A stretch of 64,000 bases of DNA from Nostoc sp. UHCC 0302 (GTDB lineage: Bacteria > Cyanobacteriota > Cyanobacteriia > Cyanobacteriales > Nostocaceae). A program made the position numbers and the translations under genes. The notes beneath the pieces were generated by a model. The model saw nothing but the letters and a program-made list of their open reading frames with translations, made no database searches and was not told where the DNA came from. The stretch covers positions 250,501 to 314,500 of the forward strand of contig NZ_CP151099.1 of NCBI RefSeq assembly GCF_038096175.1. Direction: 5' to 3'. Of this stretch, positions 28,134 to 38,184 are shown piece after piece (within the stretch, counting starts at the first letter, position 1; each line of letters begins with the position of its first letter).

Positions 28134-28417
28134 ATGGTTAAAGAAGCTTTATCATCAGATGACATCGCTCCCGCCCCAGATATCAGCCAGCTAGTTATTG
28201 AAGATGATACACCAGTGGATAACTTTCGCTCGGAAAAACAACAGCGGCTGTTAACGGAAGTTTTGTATAGTTATTGGCTACCTCCCACAGGTTCTGAGAC
28301 ATTTATCGCGGCTGCGAATGTCGGAGTCTACGCGCACAAACTGCTGAACAACGTGCCGAATAACTAGCGGCACAATTAAAAGCTTTGGGAATTGACCCTG
28401 ACCAATTGCCGAATTAA
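28134..28417 (+). pseudogene. Uma2-family nuclease fragment
   Basis: The frame starts like a cyanobacterial Uma2 (DUF820) protein: DDTPVDNFRSEKQQRLLTE, then GSETFIAAANVG. The family's catalytic middle is then missing. In another frame the DNA resumes with AEQRAE, a stop, and LAAQLKALGIDPDQLPN, which is the usual C-terminal tail. A large internal deletion plus a nonsense codon have destroyed the gene. Confidence 0.75.
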
Positions 28418-29076
28418 TAAACTTAATTTTAAACGCACAAGGGCGCACATAAGTTTCTGTAAAAATTTAGGCAGATTTCCAGATGCTATGGAAACTGTCG
28501 GGTATGACGCTGGGTAATTCTACTTTACAGATGGGTTATGCACTCAGGCGATCGCTTTTATAGTTCAAGCAGCTGACATCATTGCTTGGCTTATTGTGTG
28601 CAGTCGAATTGGCAAAGAATTATCTGATTACAAATTATGTATGTTGCATACTCAGTAACAGTACCACTATGTTACTATACAGTCATCATGTATCAAGCTA
28701 AAAAGGTATCGTTATGTTTCATACCTAATGCTAAGTTACAGTTTTAAAACTTCACCATCTTTTATTGCTCTAAAACTATGCGAGACACTTTGTGTTTCGG
28801 CGTTGTGCTGTGAACTTTAATAGTAAGCTGACATAACTCGTATCAAACAAATTTGGTTTGAAATAAAACATATCCAAGGCTTATACATTGATAGTAATAC
28901 TTAAGCCTAGTGGAGATTTTTTAGGCATGAGAGTTAGTTTATTTACTCTAACGAGCGATAAATTGAGTGCCTAAAAGCGCTCCATTAGTCTGAACAATCA
29001 CATTCCATCACTCACAGGATGGTCAATTTGTGCTGTGCATTAGTCCTAAGTTTGCAAACACTAATAGAGAAAAGCC
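28418..29076. other. intergenic region holding a gene fragment
   Basis: Apart from the oxygenase remnant at 28467-28556, no gene is seen. The region upstream of 29077 carries the promoter of the secreted protein. Confidence 0.5.
28467..28556 (-). pseudogene. 3' remnant of a second carotenoid oxygenase gene
   Basis: Minus-strand translation gives DRLSA, a stop, PICKVELPSVIPDSFHSIWKSA (written in two parts: PICKVELPSVIP and DSFHSIWKSA) and a stop. It matches the end of the intact oxygenase at 29771, which reads DRLDDEPVCKLELPSVIP then HSFHGTWKPA. The final iron-ligand His is Asp in the remnant. Nothing else of the gene is left. Confidence 0.8.
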
Positions 29077-29688
29077 ATGAAAACAGCAACAGCAATTGGA
29101 GCCGCTTTAGCAGTACTCAGCTTGACGACTGTTCCAGCCCTAGCAGCCGCTCAGAAGTACACAGTTAAGGGAGAGAACGCCTCTGCCTCTTTTTATCAAT
29201 ATGATGATAATTGCAGCTATACCAATGTTTATGTTTCTGCTTTTAACAACATTACCAAAAGCACACCAAGCGCTCCAACTTCTCAGCAAGGATCTTATCT
29301 CTCGTATGATAGCTACAACTACTGCACTGGAGCATACTCGTATGGTTCTGGCTTTAGTGACACCCCGACATTCACAATTGCTAATTCATTACAATCTGCC
29401 ACTTTAAATGGCACTTACACAGTTTTTGATTATTACTCAGGAACTTCTAAAACTGCGGTAGTAGATTTAACTTGGACTAGTACGGGCAACACTTACCGTG
29501 GGAACTCACATAGTCACTATCAAAGGCCAGGCTACATATCAAATTACCGCACTAAAAGTACATCTAGTGAGGCACAGGTTACTGGCAGCATTACTATAGA
29601 CGGTACTAACATCATTGCCAACTTGCCCAGCTATGGTTTTCTCAGTTCTTCTAATGATGGTTCACTGACAGTTTATAAACGTAACTAG
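29077..29688 (+). CDS. secreted protein of unknown function
   Basis: A 203-residue protein with a clear signal peptide (MKTATAIGAALAVLSLTTVP, then ALA). The mature part is rich in Ser, Thr, Tyr and Asn and looks all-beta, with two Cys that may form a disulphide (DDNCSYT, YNYCTG). No family is recognised. AGAGAAAAG precedes the ATG. A strong hairpin terminator follows, shared with the convergent oxygenase gene. Confidence 0.8.
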   Translation: MKTATAIGAALAVLSLTTVPALAAAQKYTVKGENASASFYQYDDNCSYTNVYVSAFNNITKSTPSAPTSQQGSYLSYDSYNYCTGAYSYGSGFSDTPTFTIANSLQSATLNGTYTVFDYYSGTSKTAVVDLTWTSTGNTYRGNSHSHYQRPGYISNYRTKSTSSEAQVTGSITIDGTNIIANLPSYGFLSSSNDGSLTVYKRN

Positions 29689-29711
29689 ATACTAAACTGT
29701 ACTTGAATTAA

Positions 29712-29754
29712 AAAGACGGCATCGTTGCTCAAAAGTAGCAACGATGCCGTCTTT
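29712..29754. terminator. bidirectional terminator between convergent genes
   Basis: Eighteen-base arms AAAGACGGCATCGTTGCT and complement around a seven-base loop. A-rich on the left and T-rich on the right, so usable from both sides. Confidence 0.9.
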
Positions 29755-29770
29755 CGTCTTTTGACGAATA

Positions 29771-31207
29771 TTAAGCTGGTTTCCAAGTGCCGTGGAAGCT
29801 ATGGGGAATCACGCTAGGTAATTCTAGTTTGCAAACAGGTTCATCGTCTAAGCGATCGCTATCAAAAATCCAAACTTCACTGCTATCAGAATTACCGTCG
29901 TAAACAACGGTTATAAGCCAGCCTTGCTCAGGATTTTGTTTATCTTGAGCATGGATAGGTTCTGAGACATAGCGATTTGCTCCTAAGTCTGCTTCAGTGA
30001 GAGTTTCGGTTTTATGGTCAAAACGAGCGATCGCGCTAAACAAATCTTTCTCTATATCTCCATTTTTCGAGAGTAATGATATATATGTATAACGCCAAGG
30101 TTGCCCAACTTGCGAGTGTTGCACTACGGGAAACTCACACTTGCGGTTGACAACTTCTTGCGTTGTCGTAACTTTACCAGTTTGAGGATTGAGATGCACT
30201 TGCCACAATGTTCCCTTAGCAACTGTGTGCGTTTCACCAGTCGCAACTTCTCTGAGATTTTCGTTAGTCTGTTGAAAGTCAGAATATCGCACCACATCCA
30301 AAATTACTGAACCGTCTTTATCTTCATAAGCGTTGCCAAAATGCCAATTAAACCAAGGCTCAGTTTCACCACGACTAACTAAAGATAGGTTTTCGCGGTC
30401 AAATATTAATACTTGGGTTCCTAACTGAGGTTCCCACAACAGAGATTCACTGAAGGTAGCCAGACCTAGCAAAACTGATAGTGTTTTCATCGCCATTGGA
30501 GGCGTAAAAAACACTAGATATTTTTGCGTCAGCACAAAATCATGAATGATTGAGTAGCGGTCTAACTTGAAGGCAGTTTTTTGAATAATCTTGCCAGTGG
30601 AATCGCTTTTGTAGAGATTCAGTTGTACAGAACTTCCGACACTGACTCCAAAGTTAAAAATTTCCCCTGTCTGTGGATCGCGTTTGTAATGAGCAGAATA
30701 AGGTAATCCATTATCTAACGCACCTAAATTATCCAATCCTATTGTTTCTAACGTTTGCAGATCCAAAGCATAGGGATTTGTTGCTTCCCACAAAGCCAAT
30801 AATTTATCTGGTAGTGCCAACACCGATGTATTGGCTGCATTCTTCATTGGCTGATTCCAGCGCTTCCAGATTGGCCCTGGTCTGTGCATTCCATAGACGC
30901 CATAAAGAAAACTATCTGCTTTGCTTTCAGCTTGGTATTCTGCTGTTTGCACATAACGATAGACTCCCGTGGCTCCTGCATCAGTGAAATGTACACCAAG
31001 AATTGCCCCATCTCCATCAAACCAGTGTCCTACACGATTGCCACCGCGTTCTAGCCGTGCCGGGCCATTGCGGTAAAGTGTACCGCGTAAACCATCTGGA
31101 ATTTTGCCAGAAAGAATTGGTAGTTGCGTAAGTGGAAACTCTGTTGCAGGTTGAGCGATCGCATCTGCCCAAGCTCTTTTTATTGACTTTTTATCAATTG
31201 TATGCAT
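29771..31207 (-). CDS. carotenoid cleavage oxygenase (RPE65 family)
   Basis: Iron(II) dioxygenase that cleaves carotenoids or apocarotenoids, yielding retinal-like aldehydes. The 478-residue protein contains four His expected to bind iron, in the contexts PYSAHYKRD, SIIHDFVL, FNWHFGNAYED and HSFHGTW. It also has the family's GTLYRNGPARLE and HWFDGDGAI motifs. The closest characterised type I recall is Synechocystis apocarotenoid oxygenase (Diox1/ACO). A short fragment of a related gene lies downstream at 28467. Confidence 0.92.
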   Translation of the reverse strand: MHTIDKKSIKRAWADAIAQPATEFPLTQLPILSGKIPDGLRGTLYRNGPARLERGGNRVGHWFDGDGAILGVHFTDAGATGVYRYVQTAEYQAESKADSFLYGVYGMHRPGPIWKRWNQPMKNAANTSVLALPDKLLALWEATNPYALDLQTLETIGLDNLGALDNGLPYSAHYKRDPQTGEIFNFGVSVGSSVQLNLYKSDSTGKIIQKTAFKLDRYSIIHDFVLTQKYLVFFTPPMAMKTLSVLLGLATFSESLLWEPQLGTQVLIFDRENLSLVSRGETEPWFNWHFGNAYEDKDGSVILDVVRYSDFQQTNENLREVATGETHTVAKGTLWQVHLNPQTGKVTTTQEVVNRKCEFPVVQHSQVGQPWRYTYISLLSKNGDIEKDLFSAIARFDHKTETLTEADLGANRYVSEPIHAQDKQNPEQGWLITVVYDGNSDSSEVWIFDSDRLDDEPVCKLELPSVIPHSFHGTWKPA

Positions 31208-31360
31208 AAAAATACAGGGATTCTAAATTATGGACGTATGGCAGCCTCACTACTATTGTTATATTTGTGGCGATGAGTTAACAACGTTTTTAACCAGGGA
31301 AAGATAGGGAAGCGGCAATTATTCTCATCTTCCCCACACCCCGACTAGTATTTTTGTTTG

Positions 31361-31376
31361 TATGAGCTAGCTCATA
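31361..31376. promoter_or_regulatory. perfect 16-base palindrome upstream of the globin gene
   Basis: TATGAGCTAGCTCATA, centred about 70 bases before the globin ATG in a divergent promoter region. It could be an operator. Confidence 0.35.
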
Positions 31377-31438
31377 GTAACTCATGTAAATACTCACTAA
31401 ATTGAAGTTAATCAATATTCCAAGTGAGTAAAGAAAGT

Positions 31439-31903
31439 ATGATTAGCCAACAAACAATAAATATAGTCAAAGCTACAGCGCCCCACCTGAAAAAACACGG
31501 TCAGCAAATCACAACTCGAATGTATGAAATTATGTTTGAGAACCATCCAGAGATTAGAAAACAGTTTGATATGTCCGCTCAAGCAAATGGTTCTCAGCCT
31601 GCAAAATTAGCTACAGCAGTTTATGGCTATGCTAGCCAAATTGAGAATTTACCTGCTTTAAAGTCAATGGTAGAAACGATTGCCCATCGCCATGTGCAGA
31701 CTCATGTTTCACCAGAACAATATCCCATTGTCGGAGAGAGTTTACTGCAAGCAATGAAAGATGTTTTGGGAGAAGCAGCTACAGAAGAAGTTATGGCAGC
31801 TTGGACTGAAGCTTATCAAGCATTGTCTGAAGTCTTCATCAATAGAGAACATCATATATATGAGGCAGACTTGTTAAACAAAAAAGCTCCACTTTGTAGA
31901 TAG
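31439..31903 (+). CDS. single-domain haemoglobin (flavohaemoglobin-like globin)
   Basis: A 154-residue globin resembling the haem domain of Hmp and Vitreoscilla haemoglobin, without the reductase part. Key residues fall at the same numbers as in Hmp: Tyr29 (B10), Gln53 (E7) and proximal His85 (IAHRHV). SPEQYPIVGESLL follows. Such proteins bind oxygen and often scavenge nitric oxide; which applies here is unknown. The ATG at 31439 is chosen because it matches this numbering; an in-frame GTG lies five codons upstream. Confidence 0.9.
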   Translation: MISQQTINIVKATAPHLKKHGQQITTRMYEIMFENHPEIRKQFDMSAQANGSQPAKLATAVYGYASQIENLPALKSMVETIAHRHVQTHVSPEQYPIVGESLLQAMKDVLGEAATEEVMAAWTEAYQALSEVFINREHHIYEADLLNKKAPLCR

Positions 31904-31970
31904 GGTGACTTCTGACATTTCTCACTTCGGTTCAATAGGTCATTTGTGTGTACACAGTAGCTTCGAAGTA

Positions 31971-32074
31971 ATACCAATTTACGAAAATCTTGATACATAT
32001 AAATTTCTCTTAGGGACACGGCATTGCCGTGTCCCTACCAAAGTATTTGTATCATTCTTAAAGTAAAATGGTAT
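31971..32074. mobile_element. palindromic MITE-like repeat
   Basis: About 104 bases beginning ATACCAATTTAC and ending GTAAAATGGTAT, with imperfect 25-base inverted ends (18 of 25 matching) and a perfect central hairpin at 32011-32037 (TAGGGACACGGCA and complement). No coding capacity. Probably a dispersed non-autonomous element. Confidence 0.5.
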
Positions 32075-32094
32075 AAACAGGGGTTTACGAGTGT

Positions 32095-35000
32095 TTATTC
32101 CCAAGTTTGAAATTCATCAGTGGTGTTGCGAAGCAGAGAACTAATTTGAGTGCGGCGAGTTTCAAAGTTGGCGGCGATGTAAATTAGTACAATTCCAACT
32201 AGCAAACCAACAACCCATTTTAAAAAGGGGTAGCGCAAGCTGAAAATTACTAACTGATAAATACTAGTAATGAAAAAAGTTGCTGTACCAATATAAAGAA
32301 AAGCCCGCACTCGCAATGCTAACCCGGCAAAAATGGCAATCAGGCTAAAAATCCCTGGTATTAGAGGTGTGTCTTGATGAAATAAAATTGCCCACCCAGA
32401 AATTAAACCACTGCCTAGTAACCGAAGGGTATGACGGGCTGCTTTATATTCTGGTAGCTTCAAATGAGGATCTACTTGAGCAACATACAGTAGTGAAAAC
32501 CCAATTAGTATCACGTACCACAAATCATCACTCAGGGGTAAGTCATAAAACCAACGAGAAAGCGCCCAATCAATCAACGCCACACTAATATAGGTAAAAC
32601 GAATGTTTTCGCTTACCTTGGCGAGGAAGATGTAAAATCCAGCTGCGAGTAGCAGGGTGATTGGGTAAACTTGCAGTTTGGTTTCCCATAAAATTACCAG
32701 TGGCAAAATGTATGCGGCTTGTTGCCAAGGTCTTTTAGACCAACCCCAATTTTCCCAAGGAAGGATGTACAAAAAGTAGGCTATCACACAAGCGATCGCA
32801 GCATTCCAAGGCACTAACGGCCCAGTTATCCACTGTCCTACTGCTGTCTCCCGCCAATATATCCTCATGAAGGCTACCTGTAATAAACCAAGGTAAACCC
32901 ACATTTCGGCTATTGTTATGTTCCCCAAGATACGGGGTAAAGCAGGCGAATTCCGTCCTTGAAAGATGGCATAGCGAATCAAAAATACACCAGTTGCCAA
33001 TCCTACTAGGCGATTAACTGCGATGGGAAGAGCAATGGCAGCGATTAATAAACTACTACTCCAAGCCCAGTGAATATCAGCGATGCCTTTTATTTCTTCA
33101 CGACTTAGGCGTAAGTAACCTACAAGCCAAGGAGAAAGAATACGATAAGCATACATGATGCTTGCACCAAGGGCTGACATGGCAATTAATCCATCGCCTA
33201 ATGCGCCTCCTTTGGCTTGTGACATTTGATAAAACAAAAGTTCATAAGCAGCAATTGATACGCCAATAATTCCCAAATACAGCAAGGGCTTGAATGCTTC
33301 CCGGCGTCGCCCTACACCAATCACAATTAAAGCTACACCTAAAGAACATAAACCAGTCCATTCGGTGAATGTGTCCAAACGCAGCACTAGGCTGAATACG
33401 CCATAAATTAATGGCAGAACATGGAAACTGCTGGGAAGTCTTTCTAATTGGTATCGTCGCCGCCACCACTCTCCCACAAGTTGAGTGATTAAACCCAAAG
33501 CGATGTTTGCGATCGCTATTCTAATAATTGAGCGTTCCCCAAAGCCCAATACCTCAGCAGTTAACAATTCCAAACACCAACCGATGCCATAAAATGCCCA
33601 ATCTGTGGGTTCCTGCCAGTTACGAAAGGCGATCGCTCCTAAAGTTATACCAATGGCAGTGAGGTACAAAAATCCTGGAGAAACAACTCCTTGGTAAACC
33701 AGCACCGAGTGCAGCGTCAGCATTAACAACTCAACACCACACAAAGCGATTCCCCACTTATCACTGGCAATTGCATATATAGTTGCTAATTCATTACCTC
33801 GCTGCCTTAGTACTGTCCGCGCTAGGCATAAACTGAAGATAGCGATCGCCCCGACGACAAACCAACCGACTACTGCGAGTCTAGGTAACCCAGGTAAACC
33901 TGTCCACAGCAGCGCCGCAATGAAACTCAGACCGAAGCCTAGAGTAATCACCGCAGATATCTCGTTTCGTAAATAGCGCGTATTTGTGAACATCAGCACC
34001 GCACCCACAGCTAAACCGATTAATCTGGTTCCTGGTAGCTGTAAAGTAAGTAACTGAGCGACGCCCACAGCCAGAACGCTCAAATAACTAGTTGTAGTAC
34101 GACGCTCTCCAGTTGTACGATTGGCAACACCCGTGAGAGCTAAAGGTGTTGAAAGCCAAATCATTCCCCAATGGTCTTGGGTATCAGCGACGCCATACCA
34201 AGAAGATTCAGCATTTACCCACAATAAGATAAAACTCAGGGCTGCTAATCCTAAACCGATGTACCAGGCGCTACGTCGCCAGAGTCCATCGCCGAGACTA
34301 AATCCCCATTCTGCAACCATTAGAGACAATAAAATGCTTGCCCAGACTCGTTGACTCAGGGTTGGCAAGAACCAGTCAATGATAGAGCAAAGTGTCAATA
34401 GCCCGATGATATGAGTTAGGTAAATTAAAGGAGATGGAGGGGATGAGCTAGTATTTTCTCCTGTCCCCTGTCCCCTGTCCCCTACTCCCTGCCTCCTGCC
34501 TGAAGGAGAGCGTTGTTTGGTGACGAAGGCGAGAGTGATTGTGGAAAATAGCAGATTTAGCGATCGCAATGCGGGATTTATCAGAGCGATCATTGTTAAG
34601 AAAACTCCAAAGAAAAGTGTCAGCAGTTCGCCAAACTTGGCTAATTCTCGCTTTTCGGGACGATACAGGTTCTGGGTGAACGCCACCATCAAAATTACAT
34701 AGGGAAATAAAGCTACACCTAGCAATGCCCAAGGTTCATTTTGAGCATTAGTGAGTTGGGCGCTAGTTGCGATCGCCCATTGCTGTAAACCAGAAGGCAC
34801 TAACCGCCAACCTAGCCAAATAGTCTGTAAGCCGATGACGAAAATTGCAGCTAAGTCAAGCTTTAAACTATCCCGCTGCAAGCGTTGGTTTACAAACCAC
34901 AAACTCAACCCACTCACAGCTATTGCTTGCCAAGGATAATTTATTACTGAAACTAGCCAACCCAGAAAGAGTAAAATTCCGCCGAGTGTCTCCCAGAGTA

Positions 35001-36087
35001 GGGAAGATGAGAGGAATGAGGAAGCTTTCTTTACTCCCCCTGCTCCCTGCCCCCCTGCCCTCTGCTCCCTGCCTCCCTGCTGCGCTAACCAAGTTACTAA
35101 CCAGCCACAAATACCAATGGCTAAACCTAACTGCGTAATATCTACTCCAGTAACAAAAATCGCCCGCACTAGCAGCACCAGCAAGGCATAAATAATTACA
35201 CCAAGAGTCAAATTGCTACTTGCTTTACGCTGGGTGCTGCTATCTTCTGTGCTGTTTGGCTGGCTTTGCTTCCGGTAATTTTGATAAACGGTAATGATGG
35301 TTGTGCCGATCATTCCCAAATAAACAGCTATCAAAGGAAATCCAGGAAATTTCCAACCCCAATGCAGATAACTCAGCCCCAGAATATTTACTAGAGGTAA
35401 TTTAGAAGTATGTATATGCGGAAAAAGGCGGCGATTGTTGCAGAGTAAAACAGTAATAGCCGTGAGAACTGGCCAAGCGATCGCAACTACAAGCCAATCT
35501 AAGGGACTTTGCCACAATCTGAAGCTATCCATTGCCCAAAAATTTACTGGCACTAACAGCATGGTGACAATGAGCAATGTCTGAGCCGTCAATGTCAGGT
35601 TGTTTTGCCTAGTTGCCCAAAAGCTTAAACCCCAAAAACTTAAAGTATATGCAAATAAAACTCCATACTGTCCAGAGGCGGGAAACCTCTCCCACTGGCT
35701 AGCAGCCAGCACTCCAGAGGATACTACTACCAGAAATACCCCTAAAAACAGTAGCCAGCGGACACTCAATTCTGCTGCCAACGACTGCAACATTGTGTTG
35801 ATAAAGTTGGGTTTAGCTGGTTGTGCTGGCTGTTCTCTGCGGCGATTAGATTGTAAAGCTGTTGCGGGTAACGGCTGCACGGGGTCAGAAGTTTTTAATG
35901 CTACCTGTGCTTCAGCCTGGGGTTGCAGTACTATCGCACAGACGAGGAACTCACGGCATAGCTCCCTGACTTGAGTATCGGATATCAAACCTAAGCGTAG
36001 CCATATATCCAGCCCCTGTAATAACTGAGGATGGGAGGATGGCAGCTTAACTTCAATTTTCAGCGGGCGGTTAGGGGGCGATGACAT
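32095..36087 (-). CDS. 1330-residue polytopic membrane protein of unknown function
   Basis: After about 110 hydrophilic residues the protein is a near-continuous series of well over twenty membrane spans. The N-terminal part (LQGLDIWLRLGLISDTQVRELCREFL) could be a small helical domain. No transporter, enzyme or DUF motif is recognised with confidence; similar giant membrane proteins occur in other cyanobacteria. Two hydrophilic stretches, at about residues 334-352 and 526-543, are encoded by in-frame heptamer repeats and probably lie in loops. It is monocistronic. Confidence 0.75.
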   Translation of the reverse strand: MSSPPNRPLKIEVKLPSSHPQLLQGLDIWLRLGLISDTQVRELCREFLVCAIVLQPQAEAQVALKTSDPVQPLPATALQSNRRREQPAQPAKPNFINTMLQSLAAELSVRWLLFLGVFLVVVSSGVLAASQWERFPASGQYGVLFAYTLSFWGLSFWATRQNNLTLTAQTLLIVTMLLVPVNFWAMDSFRLWQSPLDWLVVAIAWPVLTAITVLLCNNRRLFPHIHTSKLPLVNILGLSYLHWGWKFPGFPLIAVYLGMIGTTIITVYQNYRKQSQPNSTEDSSTQRKASSNLTLGVIIYALLVLLVRAIFVTGVDITQLGLAIGICGWLVTWLAQQGGREQRAGGQGAGGVKKASSFLSSSLLWETLGGILLFLGWLVSVINYPWQAIAVSGLSLWFVNQRLQRDSLKLDLAAIFVIGLQTIWLGWRLVPSGLQQWAIATSAQLTNAQNEPWALLGVALFPYVILMVAFTQNLYRPEKRELAKFGELLTLFFGVFLTMIALINPALRSLNLLFSTITLAFVTKQRSPSGRRQGVGDRGQGTGENTSSSPPSPLIYLTHIIGLLTLCSIIDWFLPTLSQRVWASILLSLMVAEWGFSLGDGLWRRSAWYIGLGLAALSFILLWVNAESSWYGVADTQDHWGMIWLSTPLALTGVANRTTGERRTTTSYLSVLAVGVAQLLTLQLPGTRLIGLAVGAVLMFTNTRYLRNEISAVITLGFGLSFIAALLWTGLPGLPRLAVVGWFVVGAIAIFSLCLARTVLRQRGNELATIYAIASDKWGIALCGVELLMLTLHSVLVYQGVVSPGFLYLTAIGITLGAIAFRNWQEPTDWAFYGIGWCLELLTAEVLGFGERSIIRIAIANIALGLITQLVGEWWRRRYQLERLPSSFHVLPLIYGVFSLVLRLDTFTEWTGLCSLGVALIVIGVGRRREAFKPLLYLGIIGVSIAAYELLFYQMSQAKGGALGDGLIAMSALGASIMYAYRILSPWLVGYLRLSREEIKGIADIHWAWSSSLLIAAIALPIAVNRLVGLATGVFLIRYAIFQGRNSPALPRILGNITIAEMWVYLGLLQVAFMRIYWRETAVGQWITGPLVPWNAAIACVIAYFLYILPWENWGWSKRPWQQAAYILPLVILWETKLQVYPITLLLAAGFYIFLAKVSENIRFTYISVALIDWALSRWFYDLPLSDDLWYVILIGFSLLYVAQVDPHLKLPEYKAARHTLRLLGSGLISGWAILFHQDTPLIPGIFSLIAIFAGLALRVRAFLYIGTATFFITSIYQLVIFSLRYPFLKWVVGLLVGIVLIYIAANFETRRTQISSLLRNTTDEFQTWE
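34457..34510 (-). repeat. STRR array inside the large membrane protein gene
   Basis: CTGTCCC/CTGCCTC heptamers translated in frame as a Gly/Arg/Gln-rich loop (GRRQGVGDRGQGTG). Confidence 0.85.
35031..35085 (-). repeat. second STRR array inside the large membrane protein gene
   Basis: CTGCTCC/CTGCCCC heptamers translated in frame as GGREQRAGGQGAGGV. Confidence 0.85.
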
Positions 36088-36718
36088 AAGCCGCAGCCAT
36101 ATTAATATATACGTAAATCGTCATTTGATTAAAGTATAGTTATGCGCTAGCTGTGCCACTTATTGGGCTGACTAATCTTAATTGTTAACGTAAGTTTTCA
36201 ATACTTTACTGGCACTACTTTTTTTGTAATATTTCAAGTTAGAAAACCCTGGTTTCTTTAAGAAGCCAGGGTTGTGATTAAGTGTGTAATGCTAAATTAC
36301 CTAGTGATAATTTTCTCAGAAAGCTTCCACAAACAGACGAGAAGAATCTGCACTAGGGAAATGCGATCGCCGAAGGCGGGTCTTCGACCATCGCACTATG
36401 TCTATCTTGGGCGGTGTACCACTCGGTAAACGTGTATAATCAAAGGCTATAACTAACTTTGAAAAATGGTAGACACTTAATTAACCGTTTTACCATTTTT
36501 ATTTTCCTAAGCTAATATTTCTGACAAGTCTCTTAAATAAAAGGGAATGGGAAGATAAATTTCCCATGCCCGAATCAATAGAAAACCAACCAAGTAGGGA
36601 AGGAAAAAATTAAACTATTCGTTTTGCAGTTGCGATCGCCTCCACATTTTTTCAAAGATTAGGATCAGGTGGGCAAACAGCCCACCTAAATGCTTGCCTA
36701 AGAAGAAGAGTAAAGGTG
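36088..36718. other. intergenic region with hairpin and IS remnant
   Basis: No gene. It holds a 14-base-arm hairpin at 36245-36273 (AACCCTGGTTTCTT), a HIP1-containing repeat near 36365 and the solo insertion-sequence end at 36461-36530. Confidence 0.6.
36461..36530 (-). mobile_element. solo left end of the resident IS
   Basis: Reverse-complement match to the first 70 or so bases of the IS at 55555. Shared blocks are AAAATGGTAGAC, CGTTTTACCATTTTT, TTTTCCTAAG, TAATATTTC and GACAAGT. No transposase or second end is nearby. Confidence 0.75.
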
Positions 36719-38184
<1,466 letters not shown>

